Positions 44,005 through 52,426 of a DNA stretch of 64,000 nucleotides are shown piece after piece (position 1 is the stretch's first letter; every line of letters starts with the position of its first letter). The position numbers were made by a program, and so were the translations under genes. Source of the stretch: Poriferisodalis sp965203655 (GTDB taxonomy: Bacteria; Actinomycetota; Acidimicrobiia; Acidimicrobiales; Poriferisodalaceae); the NCBI RefSeq assembly GCF_965203655.1, contig NZ_CBDBDD010000008.1:372001-436000 (forward strand), written 5' to 3'. Under the pieces are notes generated by a model. The model was not told where the DNA came from. It saw only the letters and a program-made list of their open reading frames with translations, and searched no databases.

Positions 44005-45495
44005 ATGTTCTCTCAGGTGCGGCAGGCGCTCGACTCCCTCGCAGCGGCCCTCGACGGTGTCGAGGGTGCGCCCACCGGTGAGCTGCGCGAGGCGTTGGGG
44101 CTGGCCAAGCCGCTGCGCGCCCGGCTTGAGACGCTTGAGACCGCCCTTGCGTCGCAGATCGCGTCGCGAGAGCGGCACGGCGACGGCGGCGCGGGTGTAC
44201 TGCACCAGATCGCCGCAGTCCCGCGTTCCGATGCAGCGCGCAACGTACGAACGACTGCCAAGCTCGAGCAGTTGCCCACTGCCCAGTCCGCGCTGGCTGA
44301 TGGAGAGATGTGCATGGCCAACGCCGCCCGCCTCGCCCGCGCCGCGCGCCAGACCAGCCCCGAAGCAGTGCAGGGCGACGCCGAACTGGTGAACCTGGCA
44401 AAGACGCTGCCGCCTGATGAGTTCGCCCAGGCATCAGCGCGCTGGGCCGCGAAGCACCAGAGCGCTGCGAGCCTCGCCGAGCGGCACCGCCGCAACCGCC
44501 GCAACCGCAATGTGCGCTTTTGGAACGGTGACGATGGGACGGTGCAGATGCGCGGAGCGTTCGACGCCGAGATGGGCGCCCGCATCCAAGCCCGCATCCG
44601 CGACGAAGCCGAACGCCTCCGCCAAGCCGACCGCCGCCTGCAACGCAGGGGCGCTGCTGCCAGCACAGACGGCCCCGACACCGGGCACACCGGCACTGCA
44701 GATGACGGTCCGACAGCCGGTGGCGTGGTGCGCACCCGCGACCAGCGCATGGCAGATGCCCTCGACGGCATCCTCACCCACCGCACACCCGTGCCCGCAT
44801 CGCTTCCCGATTGCGCAGCTGGCTACGACACCGTCACTGACTGCACCGCCGCAGGCGATGGCGCGTCCGGCGACCCCACATGCGGCGGTATCGGCACGGG
44901 CTGTTGCCACAAGGCCGCCGGCAGCACGGGCTCTGCGGGTCACAAAGCCCAAACGACCCAGATCATCGTGCGAGCCGACCTCGCAGACCTGCTCGACGAC
45001 CACGGCGGTATCGGAGAGATCGCCGGCACCGGCCCGGTGCCCGCCAGCGTCGTCGACCGGCTCTGCTGTAACGCCGACATCTCCGTCGTGCTGTTCGGCA
45101 AAGAACTCACACCCCTCTACGAGGCCGTCGCTGCACGAGCGCCCACCGCAGCCCAGCGCCGCGCCCTGATCGCCCGCGACGGCGCCTGCATCGGCTGCGG
45201 CGCCCCGCCCGGCGACTGCGAAGCGCACCACATCATCCCCTGGCTCTGTGGCGGCCCCACCAAGATCGACAACCTCGTGCTGGTGTGCTGGTCCTGTCAT
45301 GACAAGATCCACGACCACAACTGGCAGGTCATCAAACGCAACGGCCGCTACCGGCTCATACCGCCCGATGCGGCGGCGGCGCCCAACCCCGCCAGATCCA
45401 AGAAGCCGACCCCGCGCCACAACCCTGCGCCGCTGCAAGACGCCGTCCCGACCTGCACACTCGATCGGGCCCGTGAACCTGCCCTGTTCCCCTAG
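44005..45495 (+). CDS. DUF222 / 13E12-type HNH endonuclease protein
   Basis: 496 aa. Residues ~1-300 are the helical, Ala/Arg-rich DUF222 region (LPPDEFAQASARWAAKH, RFWNGDDGTVQMRGAFDAEMGARI). The C-terminal HNH domain is intact: CIGCGAPPGDCEAHHIIPW (two Zn Cys, His-His), then GGPTKIDNLVLVC and WSCHDKIHDHNW. This family, known from mycobacterial REP13E12 elements, is multi-copy in many Actinobacteria and behaves like a selfish or mobile gene; its biochemical role is not settled. A Ser/Gly/Cys-rich insert lies around residues 215-310. It is flanked by a 21-bp direct repeat, consistent with insertion beside the NUDIX gene. Confidence 0.92.
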   Translation: MFSQVRQALDSLAAALDGVEGAPTGELREALGLAKPLRARLETLETALASQIASRERHGDGGAGVLHQIAAVPRSDAARNVRTTAKLEQLPTAQSALADGEMCMANAARLARAARQTSPEAVQGDAELVNLAKTLPPDEFAQASARWAAKHQSAASLAERHRRNRRNRNVRFWNGDDGTVQMRGAFDAEMGARIQARIRDEAERLRQADRRLQRRGAAASTDGPDTGHTGTADDGPTAGGVVRTRDQRMADALDGILTHRTPVPASLPDCAAGYDTVTDCTAAGDGASGDPTCGGIGTGCCHKAAGSTGSAGHKAQTTQIIVRADLADLLDDHGGIGEIAGTGPVPASVVDRLCCNADISVVLFGKELTPLYEAVAARAPTAAQRRALIARDGACIGCGAPPGDCEAHHIIPWLCGGPTKIDNLVLVCWSCHDKIHDHNWQVIKRNGRYRLIPPDAAAAPNPARSKKPTPRHNPAPLQDAVPTCTLDRAREPALFP

Positions 45496-45497
45496 CG

Positions 45498-45518
45498 AAT
45501 TCAGACCGTCCAGTTGAG
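45498..45518 (+). repeat. Right copy of the 21-bp direct repeat flanking the HNH gene
   Basis: 19/21 match to 43752-43772, starting 2 bp after the HNH stop. The left copy is part of the NUDIX coding sequence, so the right copy looks like the duplicated target or the reconstituted end of the NUDIX gene. The segment between (43773-45497, ~1.7 kb) would be the inserted unit. Confidence 0.85.
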
Positions 45519-45523
45519 TCCGC

Positions 45524-46138
45524 TCATCTGACTCCGTCGACGGTTCGAAACGTCAGGGATACTCGCCGTTGACGCTTCCTGCCATCCGGCTCGGTCTTTC
45601 GTTTTGCGATCCCGTGTTGCCACTGATGTCGCGCTTCGCCTGAGAGGATCAGAATCGAGCCTACTTCTAGTAGATGTGAGCGCTGCTCGTTTGACTTCGG
45701 ATCCCGAAACTCCATAGTCCAAGCGTCCCCAAGCGACATCGTCGCGACCGTAGGGCCAAAGTCCGGGTGATCAGTGTGCATGGCGATACCTTGGCCGGGT
45801 AGGTATTCGTTGACGATCACTTGATCGGGCACTCGATCGAAGTGTTCATCCTCGAACAGGGCCACTGCTAGGTCGTCAATTTCGGCCGGTAGAGGGCCGA
45901 TCTCCATATCAGGCGTGATTGCTTTGGAGCGATAGTCGTAGCGCCAACCGTAATGAATGACCCGCCGCGACAGGTCCACGCGCCACTCCGAACTTGCCAA
46001 TCCATCAAGCCAATGCAAAAGCCCGCCAGCTACGGAGGGGCCAAGATACTGACTCAAGTAGATGCAGCCCTTAGGCAGCTTCGACAACGAGTGGCCTGTC
46101 CGATGGTCGTCGTCACCTGTGAGCTCAAAAAGCGTCAA
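45524..46138 (-). CDS. AlkB-like Fe(II)/2-oxoglutarate dioxygenase
   Basis: 204 aa. Oxidative demethylase fold of the AlkB family. All key residues are present: the VNEYLPGQGIAMHTDHPDFG block gives Asn110/Tyr112 and iron ligands His121 and Asp123; His175 is in HQWQHGI; the 2OG/substrate Arg pair is R192-V-S-L-T-F-R198. It lacks the long N-terminal nucleotide-recognition lid of E. coli AlkB and is nearer to the ALKBH8/ABH-like compact forms, so RNA or protein is as likely a substrate as DNA. TTG start with AAGG 7 nt upstream. It follows the IF2N-methyltransferase gene by 27 bp on the same strand. G+C is ~50% in a hand-counted line (45661-45720), well below neighbours. Confidence 0.9.
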   Translation of the reverse strand: MTLFELTGDDDHRTGHSLSKLPKGCIYLSQYLGPSVAGGLLHWLDGLASSEWRVDLSRRVIHYGWRYDYRSKAITPDMEIGPLPAEIDDLAVALFEDEHFDRVPDQVIVNEYLPGQGIAMHTDHPDFGPTVATMSLGDAWTMEFRDPKSNEQRSHLLEVGSILILSGEARHQWQHGIAKRKTEPDGRKRQRRVSLTFRTVDGVR

Positions 46139-46165
46139 AGTCCAACCTTGCGCCTTCTTCGTTGG

Positions 46166-47503
46166 TCAAAAGGGATTCTCCTCGCTTGACTCGGGTGCGG
46201 TGAATTCTCCTGTTGAGGTGCTTCGCAATAGCGCTTGACCTCGCCAGTTGCTAATGGCAGCCCGAGAGCCTTCCGGCAAGACGTGAGATGGCAAGTCCAT
46301 CCTATGCCAAGCAGAGTGATCTCGATGCGCGTCATCTCTCGGAGTGTCGAGGACTGCCACGAACTGTTGCAGTGCCCGCTCGAATTGCTGCGGCCGGGAA
46401 CCGGAGTGTGCGTCGACAATTAGGACATCTGTCGGCGGCGCGTCGTAGTCATTCAGTAGCTGATTGACGCAATCGGCTAAGTTATCGAGTACTGCTTTGC
46501 CCTGATTGGATAACTGGATGATGACATGGCCCATCGTGATCAGAAGATAATCACAACTCGAAATCGGCCGTTGTGCTACGGCCAATAGAGACTCCTGGCT
46601 GCTGCACCAAACAGCTTTGGAACCTATTGCCAGGCGGCCCCAAATCACCGTCGCTAAGTCGACCATTGAGGCGCTATGGTCATAACCAATGTGCATTGAT
46701 TCGTATTCCCAGCTTGGGCCCCAGAATACGTCATCGAGATAATCTCGAACAACCCACGTGAACAAGCCGGGTCCCGATCCGAGATCTATATGTAAGAGGC
46801 GCAACCTGCTGCGTCCGCTATCCCAATAGTGCTCCGCCAATTCCGTCGGAAATGCGTTCTCATGATACCACGGGTTCAACAGAGCAGCATAACGATCAAA
46901 GCGATAATGGGAACGTTTATCGACAATGTAGCGCTGCAAGTACCCGAGACAGTCTTGGAAGCTCGCGTTCTTGAGAACCGTGTAGGTCGACGGTGAAGCC
47001 TCAAAGTCTGAAATCAGGTCGTCACAAATGGCAAGATATCGACTTCGGACGATTCCCATTTCGGATCCTCCGCGGCGCAGCGGTAGCGGGGCAACCCGCG
47101 GCATTGTGCCCGGCTGCGCCTCATCAGACGTTGTGGTGGAAGTCACTGGGTGCCCGGGTGCAGGTCTACCTTGGGATGGCGGTGGCGTCGCGGCCGGTCG
47201 CGTGGTGGGCTGTGGCGGACGGATTGCAGGGGCGGCCTGCTGTTGCCTTGTCTCAGCGGTGCGCTGTGGTGGCGCGGCGGTGACGTCCGCGGCCTTTGTG
47301 CGCTGGGCTTCCTCTGGCGACGGTTCCTCGCCGACTCGTCCTTCACGCGCGGCCTTGCGCCGAACGCGATCAGCCTGAGCATCCTCCATGCTGGACGAGT
47401 GCGTCTTCACACTGATGCCCAGCGACTCGCACACGTCGAGCACCTGGGTGAGCGACATGCGCAACTCCTGAGCGAGTTCGTGAACCCGAACCTTCCTTGG
47501 CAA
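46166..47503 (-). CDS. IF2 N-terminal domain fused to a class I methyltransferase-like domain
   Basis: 445 aa from a TTG start. Residues 1-55 are an IF2_N domain matching this genome's own IF2 at 48 of 55 positions, followed by a Pro/Thr/Gln-rich linker to ~150. Residues ~150-445 hold a Rossmann-type SAM-binding core: LLHIDLGSGPG at 236-246 (motif I), a strand ending in HIGYD at 271-275 (motif II acid) and later strands YLLITMGHVIIQL and DVLIVDAHSG. I do not recognise a specific methyltransferase family, and the substrate is unknown. The IF2_N part is GC-rich while the C-terminal part is much lower (47% in 46441-46500), so the gene is chimeric. IF2_N contacts the ribosome/initiation complex in IF2, so it may bring the enzyme to the translation machinery. 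First gene of a pair with the AlkB-like gene. Confidence 0.8.
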   Translation of the reverse strand: MPRKVRVHELAQELRMSLTQVLDVCESLGISVKTHSSSMEDAQADRVRRKAAREGRVGEEPSPEEAQRTKAADVTAAPPQRTAETRQQQAAPAIRPPQPTTRPAATPPPSQGRPAPGHPVTSTTTSDEAQPGTMPRVAPLPLRRGGSEMGIVRSRYLAICDDLISDFEASPSTYTVLKNASFQDCLGYLQRYIVDKRSHYRFDRYAALLNPWYHENAFPTELAEHYWDSGRSRLRLLHIDLGSGPGLFTWVVRDYLDDVFWGPSWEYESMHIGYDHSASMVDLATVIWGRLAIGSKAVWCSSQESLLAVAQRPISSCDYLLITMGHVIIQLSNQGKAVLDNLADCVNQLLNDYDAPPTDVLIVDAHSGSRPQQFERALQQFVAVLDTPRDDAHRDHSAWHRMDLPSHVLPEGSRAAISNWRGQALLRSTSTGEFTAPESSEENPF

Positions 47504-47535
47504 GCGGACTGTCCTTCTGTGGAGACAAGGCTGTG

Positions 47536-47541
47536 ATAGTA
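47536..47541 (-). promoter_or_regulatory. -10 box (TACTAT) for the IF2N-methyltransferase/AlkB pair
   Basis: On the - strand, 32 bp before the TTG at 47503. The short leader includes AGAAGGAC, which matches the segment before infB (AGAAAGAC). Confidence 0.45.
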
Positions 47542-47596
47542 CGCCGAGGAGGGTTCCGGGCGCGAAGTGACGACGCGACAAACGGAAGCACTGGTC

Positions 47597-47800
47597 TCAT
47601 CGCGTCGTCGGGTCCGCAGCGTGCGTAATGGGGCCGGTGTGAGCCTCTGAGGCAGCACTGTCGTCGCAGCCACCAGTCGATTCGGCTTCGGCGTCCTCAA
47701 TGACGGCTTCGGCCCACTGGTCGATGCGGGCCGCGATGCCGCCGTCGGCAGAGACCGTGCTTAGGCGGGTGCGCCGAGCAGATGACGCGCACGCAGCCAT
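47597..47800 (-). CDS. Possible small gene or gene remnant
   Basis: 67 aa from an ATG, ending THAADPTTR. Composition is ordinary for a host coding region (G/C-biased third positions; VSADGGIAARIDQWAEAVIEDAE segment helix-like), but I recognise no family and no Shine-Dalgarno stands out. It sits in the 349-bp gap between the accessory segment and sbcC (47504-47852), where nothing else is evident. It may be the broken tail of a gene interrupted when the accessory segment arrived. Confidence 0.3.
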   Translation of the reverse strand: MAACASSARRTRLSTVSADGGIAARIDQWAEAVIEDAEAESTGGCDDSAASEAHTGPITHAADPTTR

Positions 47801-47852
47801 CACGACGGGTTGCTTAGAAACGCGGCGCGCGTGGGCCGTGCACACTTGGAAG

Positions 47853-50800
47853 TCAAGGCTCGGAGATCGGGCCGACGCTGATCGCGGATCCCTCATCCGT
47901 TGGGTGGACCTGGATGCCAGTGCGGATGCGTTCGCACAGCTCTGAAACGTGACTAATGAGGCCGACGGCGCGACCACCCTCGCGCAATCGGTCCAGTTCA
48001 TCCATGGCGAGCTGCAGCGCTTCGCTGTCGAGTGTCCCGAAGCCTTCATCGACGAAGAGAACGTCGAGATGCACACCACCCCTGCGCTGAGTAACCACAT
48101 CTGCGACGCCGAGCGCCAGTGACAGCGACGCTTGAAAGGTCTCGCCACCCGAGAGCGTTGACACTTCCCGCTCTGCTCCGGTGAAGGTGTCGTGGACACG
48201 CAAGCCGAGGCCGGCCTGGGCGCCACGCCGTTCGCTCTCGCGGTACACGCTGAGCCGGTATCGGCCACCAGTCATCGAGCTGAGCCGCCGGTTGGCGAAT
48301 TCGCAGATCTGCTCCAAGTAGGCCGACAGCACCCAGCGCTGCAGCGACACCTTCGGTGGCAGTCGTCCGTTGCAACGGTTTGCGACGGCGGACCAGCTGT
48401 TGGCGTCCGCCATGGCGTCGTTGTGCGTCGCGGTCGTGTTCCGATGCTTGTCAGCCCAATCGCTGATCGCCTTATAGGCATCTACGGCACGGGTGTGCCG
48501 ATCTCGCGCCGAGTTGGCCTGCTGTTCAGCGCTCTCGAAGGTGGCTTGAGCCGCTTCGGTGTCCGGGCGTTCGTCAGGAAGGCCCTGCATTTCCTCGGCA
48601 CCGAGATCACGCGCAGTGTCGTGCTTGCTCTGGTCGTAGTTCGTCACTGCACCCTGCAACTCGTCCCGCTCGGCTTCCTCGCGAAGTGCAGATCGGGCCT
48701 CCTCGGAAGTGGCGAAGGGCGATGTTCTGAGCCGCTTGGCCAAGGTGCCGTCCAATGTCGCTAGCTCCGTTCTGGCCTGAGTTCGGTCTGCAGCTGCACC
48801 TGCCAGGCTGCTCAAGTCCGTCTCCACTGCGGCGAGATCATCAAGAGCTTCGGCGGGATCAATGTGACCGATCTCGGCTTCGATGCGCTGTCGCAGGTCG
48901 GTCGCGGTCTCCGTGGCGGCGCGGGCACGTTCCTCCGCAGCACTAGCGGCTTTCTCGGCTTGTCGGGCCGCTGTCCGATCCACAGATGCCGCATTGCTGT
49001 GATGATCCGCTGCTGCGCGCAGACCGTCCGCCTCGCGCGCCAGCTCGGCGGCAGCTTGCGCTGCGTTGGCCAGGCCCTTGGCGTGCTCGGCCGCAGCGTC
49101 GGGATCGCCGGCCGCATCACCGGCGCGTCCGCTGAGCGTCGCGATCCGCGAGTCGATCAGATGGAGTGCCTCACGTGCAGAGTCCACGGCCCCGTCAGCA
49201 TTCTCGATATCGGCTTCGGCGGCCTCGACTTCTTCAATCCGCACCGAATCATCTGCGTGTCGGGTCGGATCGGGGTGATGCTTGGATCCGCACACTGAGC
49301 ATGGTTGGCCGTCCCTCAGCTGACCGGCCAATTCCGCGGCGATCCCGTCGAGGTAGCGCTCGCGCAGATCGAGCCATCTTGTCCGGTGAGCCTGGGCCGT
49401 TTCGGTGGCGCGCACCAGAGCGTCGTTGGCAGCTTCTCGGTCGGGATGCAGGGGTTGCAGCAGCGTCGCAGCTTCAGCGCGTTCGAGCGCTCGCCGCGCC
49501 GCGTCTTCCAGGGCTGGCACTTGACCGGCGGCCGACTCGGCGCTGCGCAGTTGCGCGATGGCCCCTTCGCGAAGCCGCTCGTGCTCTGCTGCAGCGTCGT
49601 CGTGCGCATCGCGAATCCCGGACTGCTCATCAGCTGTCTGCCTCATGGCAGTGGCCTCGGATGCGTTCTTCGCTGCCGTCTCGGCGTCCCCGACGAAGGT
49701 CTCGAGCCGGTCTCGGTGAAGCGCGAGTGCCGTCGTAATCGCCGCAAGTTGAAGCGGCAGCTCTGGGTCGTCAGCAGATGGGATAGCTAGGCCGTCGGGA
49801 AGGCTCAACGCGTCGGCCCAGTGTGCTTGCAGTGCGGCGTGACGCTCTGACAACTCGCGGGCGTTCTCGTCAAGGCGCTCGCGGCCGCGTTCCATCTCCA
49901 TGAGCGACTGCCGCAGGTCTTCTGCCGCATTGGCCGAGCGCAGCCTCTCCCGGCGAGTCTCGATGCTTGCGGCTTCGTCAGCGAGTTGGTCGCGCCGTTG
50001 CCGCAGAGCCTCCCGCCGGTCCCAACGCTCAGCGATCTGGCGCGTTTCGTCAGATTGTCGGCGGATCGAATCGAGCTGCTGTGCCGCAGCATCGTTCGCG
50101 CGGGAGGCTCGCTCCGCCTCGGCGAATGAGCGGGCAGCCAGCTCGTCGAAGTCGGTTTGGTTCGCCGGCCACGGACTGTCGGTTTCCGCACCTGCGTCGA
50201 CGGGTGCTTCGTGGTCGGTCTCATCGGCTGCTTCGGCAGGTGTGCCGAGCGGGTCGCTGCCTTCGATCGCTGGGCGTACCTCCCTCCATCTCTCAGCGGC
50301 CCGGTTGCGTAGGTCGAGGAGTTCCTGTTCGAGACTCGCTGCGGTCTCTCGGCGTTGCTTGGCTTCGTCGTCCAGCCAGCTGGCGGCCGACGCAAAGACA
50401 GACGTGTCGAACAGGGTGCGCAGCAGCTTCTCTCGGTCTTCGGACTTCGACCGAAGCACCTTCTCGAATCTCCCTTGTGGGAGGAGAACAACCTGCTGGA
50501 ACTGCGAGCTGGTGAGGCCGATCAGTCGGGCGACCTCGTCGTTGACTTCGGTCAGCTTCTGAGCCACCGGCTGCCAGCCGTCGCCGTCCTGCCGTTCGAG
50601 CGTGGCATTGGGCTGGACCTTGGTGGTGCCTTCTCCGATCTTCTTGGCGCGTTCGTGCAATGGGCTGCGTCTGATGCGCCAGCGCGCGTCGTGTGCCGTG
50701 AACTCGAGCTCGACACAGGGCGACGCATCGGGTGCTGCATGGTCGGACCGGAGGCTGTCATGGCGGCGCTCTCCGGGCACCTCGCCATACAACGCGAAAC

Positions 50801-50945
50801 ACAGTGCGTCGAGCAGGAACGTCTTGCCGGCGCCTGTGGGCCCCCAAATCAAGAAGAGTCCGTCGACGACCAGCCGGTCGAAGTCGACCTCCACATCGCC
50901 CGGGTAGGGACCCAGAGCGGAGAACGCGAGCCGGTGCGGCCTCAT
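47853..50945 (-). CDS. sbcC: Exonuclease subunit SbcC (Rad50-like ATPase)
   Basis: 1030 aa. ATPase/coiled-coil subunit of the SbcCD nuclease that opens hairpins and DNA ends. Walker A GPTGAGKT at residues 35-42; long Ala/Glu/Arg-rich coiled coils on both sides; zinc hook CSVC in QPCSVCGSKHHPDP at ~547; ABC signature LSGGETFQASLSLALG at ~927 and Walker B HLDVLFVDEGFGTLDSEAL. The start overlaps the sbcD stop (ATGA). Length is normal. Confidence 0.95.
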   Translation of the reverse strand: MRPHRLAFSALGPYPGDVEVDFDRLVVDGLFLIWGPTGAGKTFLLDALCFALYGEVPGERRHDSLRSDHAAPDASPCVELEFTAHDARWRIRRSPLHERAKKIGEGTTKVQPNATLERQDGDGWQPVAQKLTEVNDEVARLIGLTSSQFQQVVLLPQGRFEKVLRSKSEDREKLLRTLFDTSVFASAASWLDDEAKQRRETAASLEQELLDLRNRAAERWREVRPAIEGSDPLGTPAEAADETDHEAPVDAGAETDSPWPANQTDFDELAARSFAEAERASRANDAAAQQLDSIRRQSDETRQIAERWDRREALRQRRDQLADEAASIETRRERLRSANAAEDLRQSLMEMERGRERLDENARELSERHAALQAHWADALSLPDGLAIPSADDPELPLQLAAITTALALHRDRLETFVGDAETAAKNASEATAMRQTADEQSGIRDAHDDAAAEHERLREGAIAQLRSAESAAGQVPALEDAARRALERAEAATLLQPLHPDREAANDALVRATETAQAHRTRWLDLRERYLDGIAAELAGQLRDGQPCSVCGSKHHPDPTRHADDSVRIEEVEAAEADIENADGAVDSAREALHLIDSRIATLSGRAGDAAGDPDAAAEHAKGLANAAQAAAELAREADGLRAAADHHSNAASVDRTAARQAEKAASAAEERARAATETATDLRQRIEAEIGHIDPAEALDDLAAVETDLSSLAGAAADRTQARTELATLDGTLAKRLRTSPFATSEEARSALREEAERDELQGAVTNYDQSKHDTARDLGAEEMQGLPDERPDTEAAQATFESAEQQANSARDRHTRAVDAYKAISDWADKHRNTTATHNDAMADANSWSAVANRCNGRLPPKVSLQRWVLSAYLEQICEFANRRLSSMTGGRYRLSVYRESERRGAQAGLGLRVHDTFTGAEREVSTLSGGETFQASLSLALGVADVVTQRRGGVHLDVLFVDEGFGTLDSEALQLAMDELDRLREGGRAVGLISHVSELCERIRTGIQVHPTDEGSAISVGPISEP

Positions 50946-52225
50946 GCGTCGTGCTCGCCAGTTGCCGCTTGGAGCGCGGAGGTCAGCACGTCTCGCTGCG
51001 CCGCTGAGGCCTCTCGACCGTGCTGGTCAGCCCAGAATTGCAGCGCGAGTTCGAGCGGGTGTTCCGAGTTCTCCACCGCCTCAGCCACGTCACCACCGCC
51101 GGGCGCCTTGCGACCGTCGGGAACGTGCTCGAGCACGGCGGCGTGCGGGAAGCGCCGTTGGATCTGCGCCATCGCCTGCAGGGGCAATTCGGGGTCCGTG
51201 AGCCGCACCCGGACCCGAGCCGTTTCGGCAGCGTCGAATTCAGGGCTGTCGAGCAGGTTCTCGAGCCGGCCCTGCAAGGTACGCAGCGGGAGGCCGACGT
51301 CCAGCGGGACAACGTCGGTACTGCATCGGCCCTCGGCGTTCATCTCGATGATGCGTACTGACTTGGTGTCGTTCTCCTCGGAGAACGAGTAGGGGAGCGG
51401 GCTGCCGGAGTACGCGATGCGGCCACCGTCGAAGGCTTGGCTGCGGTGCAGGTGCCCCAGTGCCACGTAGTCGAACCCGCCGAACACGTCCAGGCCCACC
51501 CTGTCGATGTTGCCGATACTGAGATCGCGTTCGGAATCGGTCGGCGTTGCCCCGTCTACGAAAGTGTGTGCCACCACGACGGTGCGAGTCGGACCGCCGG
51601 CTGCCGCCGCCCCGCGGATCAGCGTTGTGGCGAGTTCCGTGACGTCGTGGTGACTGATGCGGCGATGACCCGCTGGCTGGGACTTTTCGATCTCCTGCGT
51701 CTCGTGCCCGGCCGATTGCGCGATGACTGGCTCTTGGCGGCTCGCATCGCGAGGCTGCTCTGAGTCTGCTGCTTCTGAATCGCCGTCGAGCAGGTCAAGG
51801 ACTGGTCGGGCCAGCGACGGCTCGAGGTATGGCACCGGAAAGACGCTGACGGGTGGCCCGCCGTCTTCGGGATCGAACTGCAGCGGTTGTATGCACCGAG
51901 AGACATCGCCGCGCACGACAACGCCCGCCCGTTCGAGCACCCGATCTGCGACGGCGACGCGAGACGGTGAATCGTGATTGCCGACGATCGCGACAATCTG
52001 CGCGCCGGTCCCGTGCAGACGCACCAGCGCCTCGTCGAAGAGTCGCACGGCATCGGTGGGCGGGATCGCCCGGTCGTACAAGTCGCCCGCGATCACGACA
52101 AGATCGACTTTCTGGTCGCTTGCCAGTTCGACGATCCGCTCGATGGCCTCTTCCTGCTCGTGCATGAGCGACGCGCCGTGGAAGCTGCGACCCAAGTGCC
52201 AATCAGACGTATGCAGGATGCGCAC
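50942..52225 (-). CDS. sbcD: Exonuclease subunit SbcD (Mre11-like nuclease)
   Basis: 427 aa. Mn-dependent nuclease partner of SbcC. Metallophosphoesterase motifs in order: TSDWHLG, VVIAGDLYDR, IVGNHDSP, VVVAHTFVDG and YVALGHLHR. A Ser/Glu/Gln-rich insert (~155-205) separates the nuclease halves and is longer than usual. The C-terminal capping domain is present. The GTG start sits 6 nt after TACTCT, so the sbcDC mRNA is probably leaderless. Confidence 0.95.
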   Translation of the reverse strand: MRILHTSDWHLGRSFHGASLMHEQEEAIERIVELASDQKVDLVVIAGDLYDRAIPPTDAVRLFDEALVRLHGTGAQIVAIVGNHDSPSRVAVADRVLERAGVVVRGDVSRCIQPLQFDPEDGGPPVSVFPVPYLEPSLARPVLDLLDGDSEAADSEQPRDASRQEPVIAQSAGHETQEIEKSQPAGHRRISHHDVTELATTLIRGAAAAGGPTRTVVVAHTFVDGATPTDSERDLSIGNIDRVGLDVFGGFDYVALGHLHRSQAFDGGRIAYSGSPLPYSFSEENDTKSVRIIEMNAEGRCSTDVVPLDVGLPLRTLQGRLENLLDSPEFDAAETARVRVRLTDPELPLQAMAQIQRRFPHAAVLEHVPDGRKAPGGGDVAEAVENSEHPLELALQFWADQHGREASAAQRDVLTSALQAATGEHDA

Positions 52226-52231
52226 GGCCGC

Positions 52232-52237
52232 AGAGTA
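52232..52237 (-). promoter_or_regulatory. -10 box (TACTCT) for leaderless sbcDC
   Basis: On the - strand, ending 6 nt before the GTG at 52225. Confidence 0.6.
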
Positions 52238-52352
52238 CCGAGGGGCTGTGACGGGGAGCCTGGGGAATGGGGATTGCCGGGGCTCGAGACAGTGCGATCT
52301 CGTCGGCTCGTCGGCCCTGTGCCAGCCCTGTGCCAGCCAACTCCCGGTTCGT

Positions 52353-52358
52353 TAGTGT
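52353..52358 (+). promoter_or_regulatory. Possible -10 box (TAGTGT) for SMP-30/hydrolase pair
   Basis: About 70 bp before the ATG at 52427, which has GGGGAG at 52414-52419; transcription would give a ~60-nt leader. Confidence 0.4.
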
Positions 52359-52426
52359 CCGCACACCGCAGGTCCCTGGATCGGGGCTGCCGATGAGCGT
52401 CACGGCTCGGAGCAGGGGAGACGTCG

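Noticed and set aside
47597..48268. Long - strand frame overlapping the end of sbcC as one 223-codon gene
   Set aside because: The part above 47853 is antisense-frame shadow within sbcC; only the last 67 codons fall outside it, so only those are listed.
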